Shown here: one piece after another, positions 18,007-27,300 of the stretch | Layout: each line of letters opens with the position of its first letter | Position numbering within the stretch: the stretch's first letter is position 1 | Assembly: GCA_938028625.1 (NCBI GenBank) | Contig: CALIZB010000022.1 | Location: 1 to 35,144, forward strand | DNA: 35,144 nt | Reading direction: 5' to 3' | DNA from: an uncultured Bacteroidia bacterium | GTDB lineage: Bacteria > Bacteroidota > Bacteroidia > JANWVE01 | The notes under the pieces: model-generated | The model's input: the letters and a program-made list of their open reading frames with translations, nothing else | The model's database searches: none | Told to the model about the DNA's origin: nothing | Translations under genes and position numbers: made by a program

Positions 18007-18924
18007 TTAAAAGTTAATCCATGGGGTTGAAAGCACATATTTTACATCTAATGAAAGTCGTAAAATAATTTTGATAGGCATTGTCATACAGGTAAGCACA
18101 AAAAACGAAACTGTACCGTAACGAAGTGGTCCTAATTTTTTAACAATATCTTTGTCTTTTGTAGCACGAGGAAGCACTACTTTTCTCAAGAGAATATCAC
18201 CACCAACATAATAACCCACAATGGAAGCCAAACCAATAACCACATGCCCTATATTCATAGAACCGTCTACGTTCTTGGCAGGAAACTTGCCAAAAAGTTC
18301 AGGCCAGTCCCTGCTGTTTGCCGCAACCACTTTATGAGCGTCCCACTCTTCCCAAGGGAAAAAGAAGTTCCATCCTGGTCCTCGTAACAACGTACCCAAA
18401 ATTATCAGAAATACCCACAAGATTAAGAAACCGAACAGGAAAAAACCAATAGCAAAACGGCGTTCTTTCCATGTATAGTACCCGTTTCCTTTTGGATTTA
18501 TATCCACGTAAGGAATAGCCATCAGACCTGCTTGGATTAAAAACGGAAATACTATTCCTGCTAACCATGGGTCAAAATATACCAACATTTCCTGCAAACC
18601 AAGGAAGTACCAGGGGGCTTTTGACGGGTTAGGTGTCCTGCCCGGATTAGCGGGTTCTTCCAACGGTGCATCAATACCTACACTCCAAACTGTAAGAATA
18701 AGAATAACTACAACAGAGGTAAGAAACTCGATTCTTACCAGATATGGCCATACTTGTACACGGTCAGTCATACTGGCTTCAATAGGCGTACCTAAACGGT
18801 CATTACGCGTAGCTTTACGCATAGACTGCCATGTATAGAATATTACTAGCCCTAACATACCAATAATAGGTACATTGTCAGGTAATGAAACTAAATGCCA
18901 AAAATTCTTTAAACCTTCTTGCAT
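18007..18924 (-). CDS. Cytochrome b C-terminal domain / subunit IV-like protein
   Basis: TM segments with APWYFLGLQEMLVYFDPW (Qo motif position), adjacent to the cytochrome b N-terminal gene. Confidence 0.85.
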   Translation of the reverse strand: MQEGLKNFWHLVSLPDNVPIIGMLGLVIFYTWQSMRKATRNDRLGTPIEASMTDRVQVWPYLVRIEFLTSVVVILILTVWSVGIDAPLEEPANPGRTPNPSKAPWYFLGLQEMLVYFDPWLAGIVFPFLIQAGLMAIPYVDINPKGNGYYTWKERRFAIGFFLFGFLILWVFLIILGTLLRGPGWNFFFPWEEWDAHKVVAANSRDWPELFGKFPAKNVDGSMNIGHVVIGLASIVGYYVGGDILLRKVVLPRATKDKDIVKKLGPLRYGTVSFFVLTCMTMPIKIILRLSLDVKYVLSTPWINF

Positions 18925-18965
18925 AATAAAATTAGTTTGATTTTATGATTAGATGATAAATGATT

Positions 18966-20111
18966 TTAATGATGATGGTCGTTATTGTTATGATTGTTGT
19001 TATGGTCAGGATTGTCATGATGCTCATCATGAGAATGAGAGTCGTCCCCACCTTTGATATTTTGCTCAGCCGCCTGGTCAATAGCGTTAATCAGATTAGA
19101 AAGTTTCTTACTTGTTTTTTGTTTAAGAGTATCCAAGTCTTTTTTAACTACTTCCTTAAAACTTTCCTCTCCTTCTACTTGCTTAAAGCCTTCAACGTAT
19201 TCATATTTAGGTAAATGCTCTACCACCGAAACTTTAAGTTTGCTTGCGTCTGTAACAGCTTTATTAAATTCAATCATTGGGGGACCTGATATACCGCCAT
19301 CTTTACGAATACGCCAGAAATGTACCGCCAAAAGTACTGCGGTTACAATGGGTAAAAATACAGTATGTAATACATAGAAACGTAATAGTGTAGGTGCGCC
19401 TACTTCTGTACCACCAAGTAAAATAAAGCGAACGTCTGCATCAGGAGCACCACCAAAACCTACCAACTGATGAAATTCAGGTGCAAAAGGTCCTGCGTGT
19501 CCTAAGAAAGGTACGGCACGTGCCATGTTAGAACCTACGGTAATAGCCCATATTGCTAACTGGTCCCAAGGTAAAAGATAACCTGTAAATGATAACGCAA
19601 GCGTTAAAACCAGCAGGTTAACACCAATTACCCAATTAAATTCACGGGGAGGTTTATATGAACCTGTTAAAAACACTCTATACATGTGTAGCATTACACA
19701 AATAACCATAGAGTGTGCCGCCCAGCGGTGCATATTACGTATGAAAGCACCGAAAGGAACATCATGCATAAGTTGTTTCATGTCATTATAGGCGTACTCA
19801 GAGGTAGGTCTATAATAGAACATAAGCAATATACCAGTCACAGCAGTTACGATAAAAAGTAATAACGTAATTCCACCCATGCCCCATGTATAGCCCACGT
19901 CTATGGCGTGCCTGCTTACACGTGTAGGGTGCAAGTGAAGAAACACATTATTAACAATTTGTAAAGCACGATTGCGTTTGTTGTCTTTGTAGTCATGGCG
20001 GAATATAGAAGTATAGATTTGTCCTTCATAAAACTGCTGTGCCAAATCTTTTTTACCTCCGTCTGCCTTAACTACTTGTCTTTTATTAGGTACTTTAATG
20101 ATGTCTGACAT
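18966..20111 (-). CDS. Cytochrome b N-terminal (b6-like) subunit with His/Asn-rich C-terminal tail
   Basis: [64 protein letters not shown]...[11 protein letters not shown]. Tail [23 protein letters not shown]. Confidence 0.92.
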   Translation of the reverse strand: MSDIIKVPNKRQVVKADGGKKDLAQQFYEGQIYTSIFRHDYKDNKRNRALQIVNNVFLHLHPTRVSRHAIDVGYTWGMGGITLLLFIVTAVTGILLMFYYRPTSEYAYNDMKQLMHDVPFGAFIRNMHRWAAHSMVICVMLHMYRVFLTGSYKPPREFNWVIGVNLLVLTLALSFTGYLLPWDQLAIWAITVGSNMARAVPFLGHAGPFAPEFHQLVGFGGAPDADVRFILLGGTEVGAPTLLRFYVLHTVFLPIVTAVLLAVHFWRIRKDGGISGPPMIEFNKAVTDASKLKVSVVEHLPKYEYVEGFKQVEGEESFKEVVKKDLDTLKQKTSKKLSNLINAIDQAAEQNIKGGDDSHSHDEHHDNPDHNNNHNNNDHHH

Positions 20112-20157
20112 ATTTTTTTTAGTTATTGTTAAAAGTTTTTAATTAAATGATTTCAGA

Positions 20158-20748
20158 TTATCCTTTATATGGTAAAAATGCGCCTGGTTGATCCCATTGT
20201 CCTTTTTCTCCAAGAAAAACAATAGCTTTATTGATACTGATTTGCCCGTCGCTTTCCAAAGTAATTTTAAATCTTTCCAAAGGTCTTGGTGCAGGTCCTT
20301 CAAAATTTACAGCTGTTTCCTTAGGGTCAGCCATAATTCCATAGAAGCCGCTTCCGTGACAAGGACATTTAAACTTGTTTTCAGCAGGAAGCCATCTTGG
20401 TGTACAACCCAAATGCGTACATACAGTACTTTGTGCAATAAACCCATCTTTGGTACGGATAATCCATACTTTTTGAGTGGATTTAAACCGCTCATCTACT
20501 GTACCAGGTGTGTACTCACTTGGAAAACCCGCTTTAAACGATTTTGAAGGCTCATAAATAGCACGGTTAAACAAGCCTCTTACAGAACCGAAAACAAACA
20601 AACCAAAGTAACCAAAAAATGCACCCCAAGCTATTTTGCTCAAGAAACTTCTCCGATTACCAAAGTATAAATGTTTGTCTTCTTCCACCACTTTTTTTGT
20701 AGATGCAGAATTTTCTGCTTTTACTACTTCCTGTGTATTTCCTGCCAT
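20158..20748 (-). CDS. Rieske [2Fe-2S] protein
   Basis: CTHLGCTPRW...CPCHGSGF with N-terminal TM anchor. Confidence 0.94.
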   Translation of the reverse strand: MAGNTQEVVKAENSASTKKVVEEDKHLYFGNRRSFLSKIAWGAFFGYFGLFVFGSVRGLFNRAIYEPSKSFKAGFPSEYTPGTVDERFKSTQKVWIIRTKDGFIAQSTVCTHLGCTPRWLPAENKFKCPCHGSGFYGIMADPKETAVNFEGPAPRPLERFKITLESDGQISINKAIVFLGEKGQWDQPGAFLPYKG

Positions 20749-20771
20749 ATTATATTTTATTTTTATGTTGA

Positions 20772-21095
20772 TTATTCTCCGCTTAAATTACCTGCTGTTA
20801 ATAAAACCCCACGCTCCGCAATCTCTTCATCTTCCAGAATCGCTTCTTCAGGCACTAATTCTCTATTAAACATCTGAATTACGTCCCAAGGGCAAGGCTT
20901 GGCACACCATGCACAGCCCGTACACTGCAACAAATCTACCTGACAAATAGATGACACCATGGGGTCATCTGAAAACGGATTAGGTACTTTGATGATTGCA
21001 TCAAATTCGCAGAATTCCATGCACACCATACAGCCTGTACAACCCGTAGCGTCTATTACTGCTACTCTTTTTGATAATCTGTCTATTTTACTCAT
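20772..21095 (-). CDS. 2x[4Fe-4S] ferredoxin-like protein
   Basis: CTGCMVCMEFCEFDAI and CTGCAWCAKPCPWDVI. Confidence 0.9.
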   Translation of the reverse strand: MSKIDRLSKRVAVIDATGCTGCMVCMEFCEFDAIIKVPNPFSDDPMVSSICQVDLLQCTGCAWCAKPCPWDVIQMFNRELVPEEAILEDEEIAERGVLLTAGNLSGE

Positions 21096-21542
21096 AATCA
21101 ATAAATTTAAATTGTTTTGAAACTTTTTGCTTATTCTAAAATCTTCCTACTCATGCAAATTACTATATCATTTTTCAAATATCAAAACTTACTTTACATT
21201 TTATATAACATTTTTTGTGTGTTAGAGTTCTCTATTTTCAATAAAAATTGAAAATTGATGCAGGTGCGAAAATACAAAAAATATGATACTTGTCAAATTA
21301 TTTTTTATTTTCTTAATAAATAAACATAGTTCTTAATTAAAGTAAGCACTTACATAACAATAATAGTCAAATAAAAACACTAAATAACAGTACAATCCGC
21401 GCATTGTGAGATTGCACCTTATTACACGAGAAACTTTATTAAAGCCAACACTGGGTTTTACATAAAATATAATTATGATATGTATATTTTTTTTTAATGT
21501 TAGAACATTTGTTTGGTGATAAATTTTTTTTTTATTTGCATT

Positions 21543-21953
21543 ATGAAACATCTTAAAATCTTGTTAGTCATTGTACTAACCTTCATGGCATTGAACACCA
21601 ACTATGCGGCATCTGTGGTAAATACCACCTCTCCAACCTCCGAAGTTTGGCACACTATTCCAAAAAATGAGGTAAAAAAAGAAAAACTGCACAAAAAAGA
21701 TAAAAAGCAGGCTTTTAAAAAACTGCTAGAGACTGGTGATGGAAGTGGATATAACATTGCTGGTTTCGTATTAGGTTTAGTAGGATTATCTCTTTGCTGG
21801 GTACCATACTTGGGTTTAGCCTTATGTATAGGAGCTATTGTATTCGGAGGCATAGGTCTTAAAAAGAAATTGAGAGGACTTGGTATTGCAGGACTTGTCA
21901 TGGGAATTATAGGAATAATTCCTGCTATAATTATTACGTTATTATTTGCATAA
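21543..21953 (+). CDS. Signal peptide plus Lys-rich linker plus DUF4190-like two-TM protein (paralog A)
   Basis: MKHLKILLVIVLTFMALNTNYA signal peptide; Gly-rich TM pair (GLVGLSLCWVPYLGLALCIGAIVFGGIGLKKK). True start probably MKHLK at 21543. Confidence 0.65.
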   Translation: MKHLKILLVIVLTFMALNTNYAASVVNTTSPTSEVWHTIPKNEVKKEKLHKKDKKQAFKKLLETGDGSGYNIAGFVLGLVGLSLCWVPYLGLALCIGAIVFGGIGLKKKLRGLGIAGLVMGIIGIIPAIIITLLFA

Positions 21954-22055
21954 AGTGTTTGTTTCTAACAAATTGTGTTAGCAAATGAAACCTTAACATA
22001 AAAAATAAAGTCAAAAATATTTTTGTAGAAACAAAATCATTCTTAATTTTAGAAC

Positions 22056-22445
22056 ATGAAACATCTTAAAATCTTGTTAGCCCTCGTACTAACTTTGGTG
22101 TCATTGAACATCAACTATGCGGCATCTGTGGTAAATACCACCTCTCCAACCTCCGAAGTTTGGCACACTATTCCAAAAAATGAGGTAAAAAAAGAAAAAT
22201 CAACAAAAAAAATCCAAAAGAAAAATCTGTCTAAAAAACAACTACTGAAAAAAATGCTGGGTAGCGGTGGTATGTCTTCTTTATTAGCTATTCTATTGTG
22301 TATATTTCTCGCACCACTTTCTTTCTTATGGGTAGGAATATATACAGGTTGGGAAGGTTCTGCATGGCTTATCACACTCATACTCACACTTCTATTTATA
22401 ATACCCGCAGTTATTTACGGAATAATTGTTATTCTATCTAAATAA
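22056..22445 (+). CDS. Paralog B: same N-terminal module, different membrane domain
   Basis: N-terminal ~50 aa nearly identical to 21543-21953; the C-terminal TM region is unrelated by eye. Confidence 0.65.
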   Translation: MKHLKILLALVLTLVSLNINYAASVVNTTSPTSEVWHTIPKNEVKKEKSTKKIQKKNLSKKQLLKKMLGSGGMSSLLAILLCIFLAPLSFLWVGIYTGWEGSAWLITLILTLLFIIPAVIYGIIVILSK

Positions 22446-22474
22446 ACAACTCTTTCACCCTTCTTCTTAATCAG

Positions 22475-22511
22475 ATAAAGCTATAAACTAACTACATGTT
22501 TATAGCTTTAT
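22475..22511 (+). terminator. Strong hairpin, probable terminator
   Basis: Perfect 14-bp stem ATAAAGCTATAAAC / GTTTATAGCTTTAT with a 9-nt loop. Confidence 0.6.
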
Positions 22512-22562
22512 TACTTATAAGGATAGCTACATATCTTATTTTGTCGTTACTTTGCACGGCTT

Positions 22563-23951
22563 ATGCTACCCAATCACCCGATATTTAAGATTATTCAAGA
22601 ATCTGCATCAGAATTACATCAGCGCGTATATGTAGTAGGCGGTTATGTAAGAGATTTGCTATTAAAAAGAGAAAAAAAAGACATGGATTTTGTTACCATA
22701 GGAAGTGGAATAGAATTAGCCAAAAAAGTAGCCAAAAAACTAAACGTTCAGGTTAATATATTCAAAAACTTCGGTACGGCTATGCTCAAATATCAGGATT
22801 TAGAACTGGAATTTGTAGGTGCAAGAAAAGAAAGCTACCGAACAGAATCCCGAAAACCTATTATAGAAAACGGCACATTAGAAGAGGATTTAACCCGCAG
22901 AGATTTTACTATTAATGCATTAGCTATTGACCTTAAAAGTCACGAACTTATTGACCTATTTGACGGCAAAAACCATTTAGAACAAAAAATTCTCAAAACC
23001 CCCACAGATGCTAATATCACTTTTTCTGATGACCCTCTCCGTATGATGCGCGCTGCACGTTTTGCCACTCAACTTGAATTTGAAATAGATGAAACCGCAT
23101 TACAAGCAATGAAAAACAATGCAGAACGCATTCATATTGTTTCTATGGAACGCATCATTGTAGAGCTTAATAAAATAATAGAAGCACAAAAACCCTCCAT
23201 AGGATTTAAGCATCTATTTAATACAGGCATTTTACATCATATTTTTCCTGAACTAGTACGCTTACATGGCGTGGAAAAAATAGAAAATAACTCTCATAAA
23301 GATAATTTTTATCACACTTTGCAAGTATTAGACAACGTAGCAAAAGTAAGCAATAACTTATGGCTACGATGGGTGGCTTTGCTACATGATATTGCCAAAC
23401 CTGATACCAAAAAATTCATAGAAGAACAAGGCTGGACCTTTCACGGACACGAAGAACTCAGTGCAAGAAAAGTCCCTAAAATATTCAAACGCCTAAAACT
23501 CCCGCTTGACGAACGTATGCAATATGTACAAAAATTAGTGCGTCTGCATGCACGACCTATTGCATTAGTAGAAGAAAACGTTACAGATAGCGCTGTAAGA
23601 AGGTTATTATTTGAAGCAGGAAATGACATAGATGACCTTATTACTTTTTGTAAATGTGATATTACTACCCGCGACAAACGCAAATTAGGAAAGTACCTTA
23701 AAAACTTTGAATATGTAGAAAAACGAATACAGGAAGTAGAACAAGCAGATAAACTCCGTAATTGGCAACCTCCCATTTCAGGAGATATTATTATGCAAAC
23801 CTTCGGACTTAAACCCTGCGCACATATAGGAACTATCAAAAATGCTATCCGAGAAGCTATTTTAGAAGGTACTATTAAAAATGACTATAACGAAGCCTAT
23901 AACTTTATGCTTGAATTTGCCAAAAAAGAACTTAACTTACTACCTACTTAA
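22563..23951 (+). CDS. cca: CCA tRNA nucleotidyltransferase / poly(A) polymerase family with HD domain
   Basis: YVVGGYVRDLLLKREKKDMDFVTIG, RRDFTINALAID, DPLRMMRAARFATQL, LLHDIAKPDTK. Confidence 0.92.
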   Translation: MLPNHPIFKIIQESASELHQRVYVVGGYVRDLLLKREKKDMDFVTIGSGIELAKKVAKKLNVQVNIFKNFGTAMLKYQDLELEFVGARKESYRTESRKPIIENGTLEEDLTRRDFTINALAIDLKSHELIDLFDGKNHLEQKILKTPTDANITFSDDPLRMMRAARFATQLEFEIDETALQAMKNNAERIHIVSMERIIVELNKIIEAQKPSIGFKHLFNTGILHHIFPELVRLHGVEKIENNSHKDNFYHTLQVLDNVAKVSNNLWLRWVALLHDIAKPDTKKFIEEQGWTFHGHEELSARKVPKIFKRLKLPLDERMQYVQKLVRLHARPIALVEENVTDSAVRRLLFEAGNDIDDLITFCKCDITTRDKRKLGKYLKNFEYVEKRIQEVEQADKLRNWQPPISGDIIMQTFGLKPCAHIGTIKNAIREAILEGTIKNDYNEAYNFMLEFAKKELNLLPT

Positions 23952-24339
23952 AGAATATCATTGCCCAAATAAAAATACCGGGGTTATCTAAATAAAAATC
24001 CATTTTTCCAAATAGAATGCAGAAAAAATCTAGTATTATATGGATATACAGAAAAAAAGCTAATACAAAATATAGCAGACTTAACAAAAAACCTGACCTG
24101 TCACTTGTTCCAAGATACCATCTATGTACAGCAAACCACCCTAGAAAAAGACACAATAACAAAGCTACAACACGGCTTTTTTCACCCAAACGCTTATGAG
24201 TTTTTTTTATTTTATCTTGTTTTTTTATCTCTTTTTTAGGTACAAACGATGTATGTGTAGATACAGTAAAGTTTCCACCTGCCATAGATAGTGAATACAT
24301 CATCATTATGCTTATAATCAATAAAAACAAACGCTTCAT
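23944..24339 (-). CDS. TM2-domain-like secreted/membrane protein
   Basis: Signal peptide, Lys-rich linker, then LLLCLFLGWFAVHRWYLGTSDRSGF (TM2-like). Overlaps the cca 3' end by 8 nt. Confidence 0.7.
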   Translation of the reverse strand: MKRLFLLIISIMMMYSLSMAGGNFTVSTHTSFVPKKEIKKQDKIKKTHKRLGEKSRVVALLLCLFLGWFAVHRWYLGTSDRSGFLLSLLYFVLAFFLYIHIILDFFCILFGKMDFYLDNPGIFIWAMIFFK

Positions 24340-24382
24340 GCAACAAAATTAACATAAATTCAAAAATAAACCTAATAAAACC

Positions 24383-27300
24383 CTATACTTCTTCTATTTC
24401 TCTCAAATCCACAGGGACAACCTTACTTACCCCAAGTTCTGCCATAGTTACCCCGTATATTACAGGTATATAAGACATAGTGCGTTTATTGTGCGTTACA
24501 ATAATAAACTGCGAATTATGACTGAATTTTTTAATCAGTTGATTAAACTTATCTACATTAGTATCATCAAGGGGGGCGTCTACTTCGTCAAAAATACAGA
24601 ATGGCGCAGGTTTAAGCAGATAAATAGCAAACAATAATGCTGTAGCAGTAAGCGTTTTTTCTCCCCCCGAAAGTTGATTTACACTTTGTGGTTTTTTACC
24701 TTTGGGTTTGGCAATCACGTTAATACGGCTTTCCAAAGGAAATAAAGGGTCTTCCAAAACTAAATCGCAATCATCTCCCTCAGCAAAAAGACTTCTGAAT
24801 ACCTGAATAAAATTATCCCGAATACGATTAAAACATTCTAAAAACTGCGTTTTTGCGGCTTCATCTATCTCTTCAATCGTTTTAAGTAAGTCTTGTTTAG
24901 CTTGAATAAGGTCATCACGTTGCTGTGAAATAAAATCATATCTTTTTTTAACTTCTTCATAGGCTTCCATAGCCGCATGGTTAATATCTGATGTGCGGGA
25001 AAGACGTTCTTTGAGTTGTTGTAGTTCTAGTTCTAATTTAGCTTTCATAGCATCATCATCTATGGAACGATAGCGTTCAGGGGGTAATTGCATAATGTTA
25101 TTTGCCGCAAGTTTCATATTTTCATACTCTTGCATAATTTCAATATCAAATTCTATTTTCATGCGTTCTTTTACATTGTTGATATTCGTCTGAATTTCTA
25201 CAATACGTTGTTGAAACTCACTTTTAATTTTTGCGGCAATATCTTTCTGATTACGTTTTTCACGGATAACTTTTTCCTGTTCTAAAATAGCATTTTTTTC
25301 TGTAAAAAAGATACGCTCCTGTTCGTTCAGGTCATTTTCTATCGTATCTCGCTCAATGTACAGTGTTTTAAGGTCTTCCTCTCCTTCCATGCTGGTATTT
25401 TGCATGAGTTCTATCTGAACTTGTATTTCCTGTACAAACTCTTCATTTTTTTGAATATTCTGCGTCAAATTCTGAATTTGTAGGGTTAAGTTTTGAATAT
25501 CCTTTTCTTTACTTTCTATAAGATGTTTTTGCTGTAAATGTTCTATGTGCAAGTTATTATAGACTTGTAAAGCTTCATTGTGCTTTTTTTGAATTTGCTC
25601 ATACTCTTGTTGGGCTTCTTGATAGGCATCTATGGCAATATCCATAGCAATTTTGAGTTCAGGTAAGGTGTTTTGTAATTCTTGTATTTCTTGCTCAATA
25701 CCTTTTTTCTGGTTTTGAACAGCTGTTTTTCTATCTTGATTTTGCGTAATGATATTCAAAAACTCCTCATGGCGCGTTTTGAAACGGTTCATTTCATTGA
25801 GTTTATGTTGATATTCCTGATTAGCATTCCGAATCTCGTGTCCATAGTTAATTTGTTGAAGTTGTTTAAGTTTATCTTGTAAAGTGTTAATTTCTTGTTG
25901 TACAAAATCTACTTCTGCTTGCAAGCCCTGAATTTCTATAGCAAGATTTTTTACTTCTTGTTCTCTGCCAATTCTTTTACCTTCTAATACGCTTACTGCG
26001 CCCCCGCGCACATGAAAGGTTCTTTGAATAATTTTACCTGATATAGTTACAAAAACTTGTTTAGATTGCTGAATAACTTCATCATACAACATCTCGTCAG
26101 CAATGATATACACATCTTTAAGCAAATAATACAACAAATCTTGATAGATAGGTTCAGTAGTTTGTACTATGCTAAACGCAGAAACAGCACTTTCTATTGG
26201 TTCAATCTTGTAATCTGTATTTTTAGGTAAATCTTTGAGAGAAAAAAAACCTGCTTTACCTTGTTCTTTCTCTTGTAATAAATTGATAGATTGCCATATT
26301 ACAGATTTATTTGGCACAATATAATAATTCAAATACTGCGCAAGTACGTTTTCTAATGCCGCTTTATAGGGTTCTTCTACACGGATAACTTCACTAAGCA
26401 AAGGCGAAGGCGCAAGATGTGTTGCATTTTTTTTAAGGAATTTTACACTTTCAGGAAAACCTTCTAAATTATCTACCATGCTTTTAAGCAGGTGATATTC
26501 GCTAGTTTTGGCATCTAACTCCCGCTGTTTCTGATAAGCAGACTGTTGTTTTTGATAAATATCTTGTTGTAGTTTGGCTTTCTGAGCATTAAGTTCATCT
26601 TCTTTTTTATAGAGTTCTTGAATCGTGTTTTTACAAATATCCAATTCCTGTTCTAATTGAATAAGTTTTTCGGTAAAAGAGGATATTTCATCTTCTTTCT
26701 CAGACGTAGACATTTCTAACCGCTGAATTTCAGCATCTATAGTTTTGAGCTCTACTTCGGCAATTTCTATTCGTTTTTCTAAACCCTGAATTTCGTTACG
26801 GGCAGTTTCTTGTGCTTTATGGGTATCATTTACTTTATTTTTAAGGGCATCTGTTTGTAATTTTATCTCAATGGTATGTTGTTGTTGTTGAGAAAGTTCT
26901 TCGGTAAGTTCATCAAATTGTAAGTTAAGTGAGATAAGTTCTTCTTGCGCAGTAGCCAACTGTTCTTGTGCAGTGTTTAATTGATGTTTATATTCATCAT
27001 TTTGAAGCAAATAGCGTCTTTGGTCAATATGAAGTTGATTTAATCTTTGTTGGTCTAATTTGCGCTCGCTTTCTTTATGAATAATGATATTGCGCAGGTC
27101 TGCAAGATGTTTGCGTATAACAGTAAGACTTTGTTCTTTATCTAATAATTCAAGTTTTTGCTGTTCTGACTGTGCTTCCAACTGTGCGATTTCGGTTTCT
27201 ATGACCGTAATTTTATCATCTTCGGTATCTTGTTTTTTAAGAATCTCAGCTAATTTTGCATCTAACTGAATAAATTTATGCAAAGCTAAACGAATACTGA

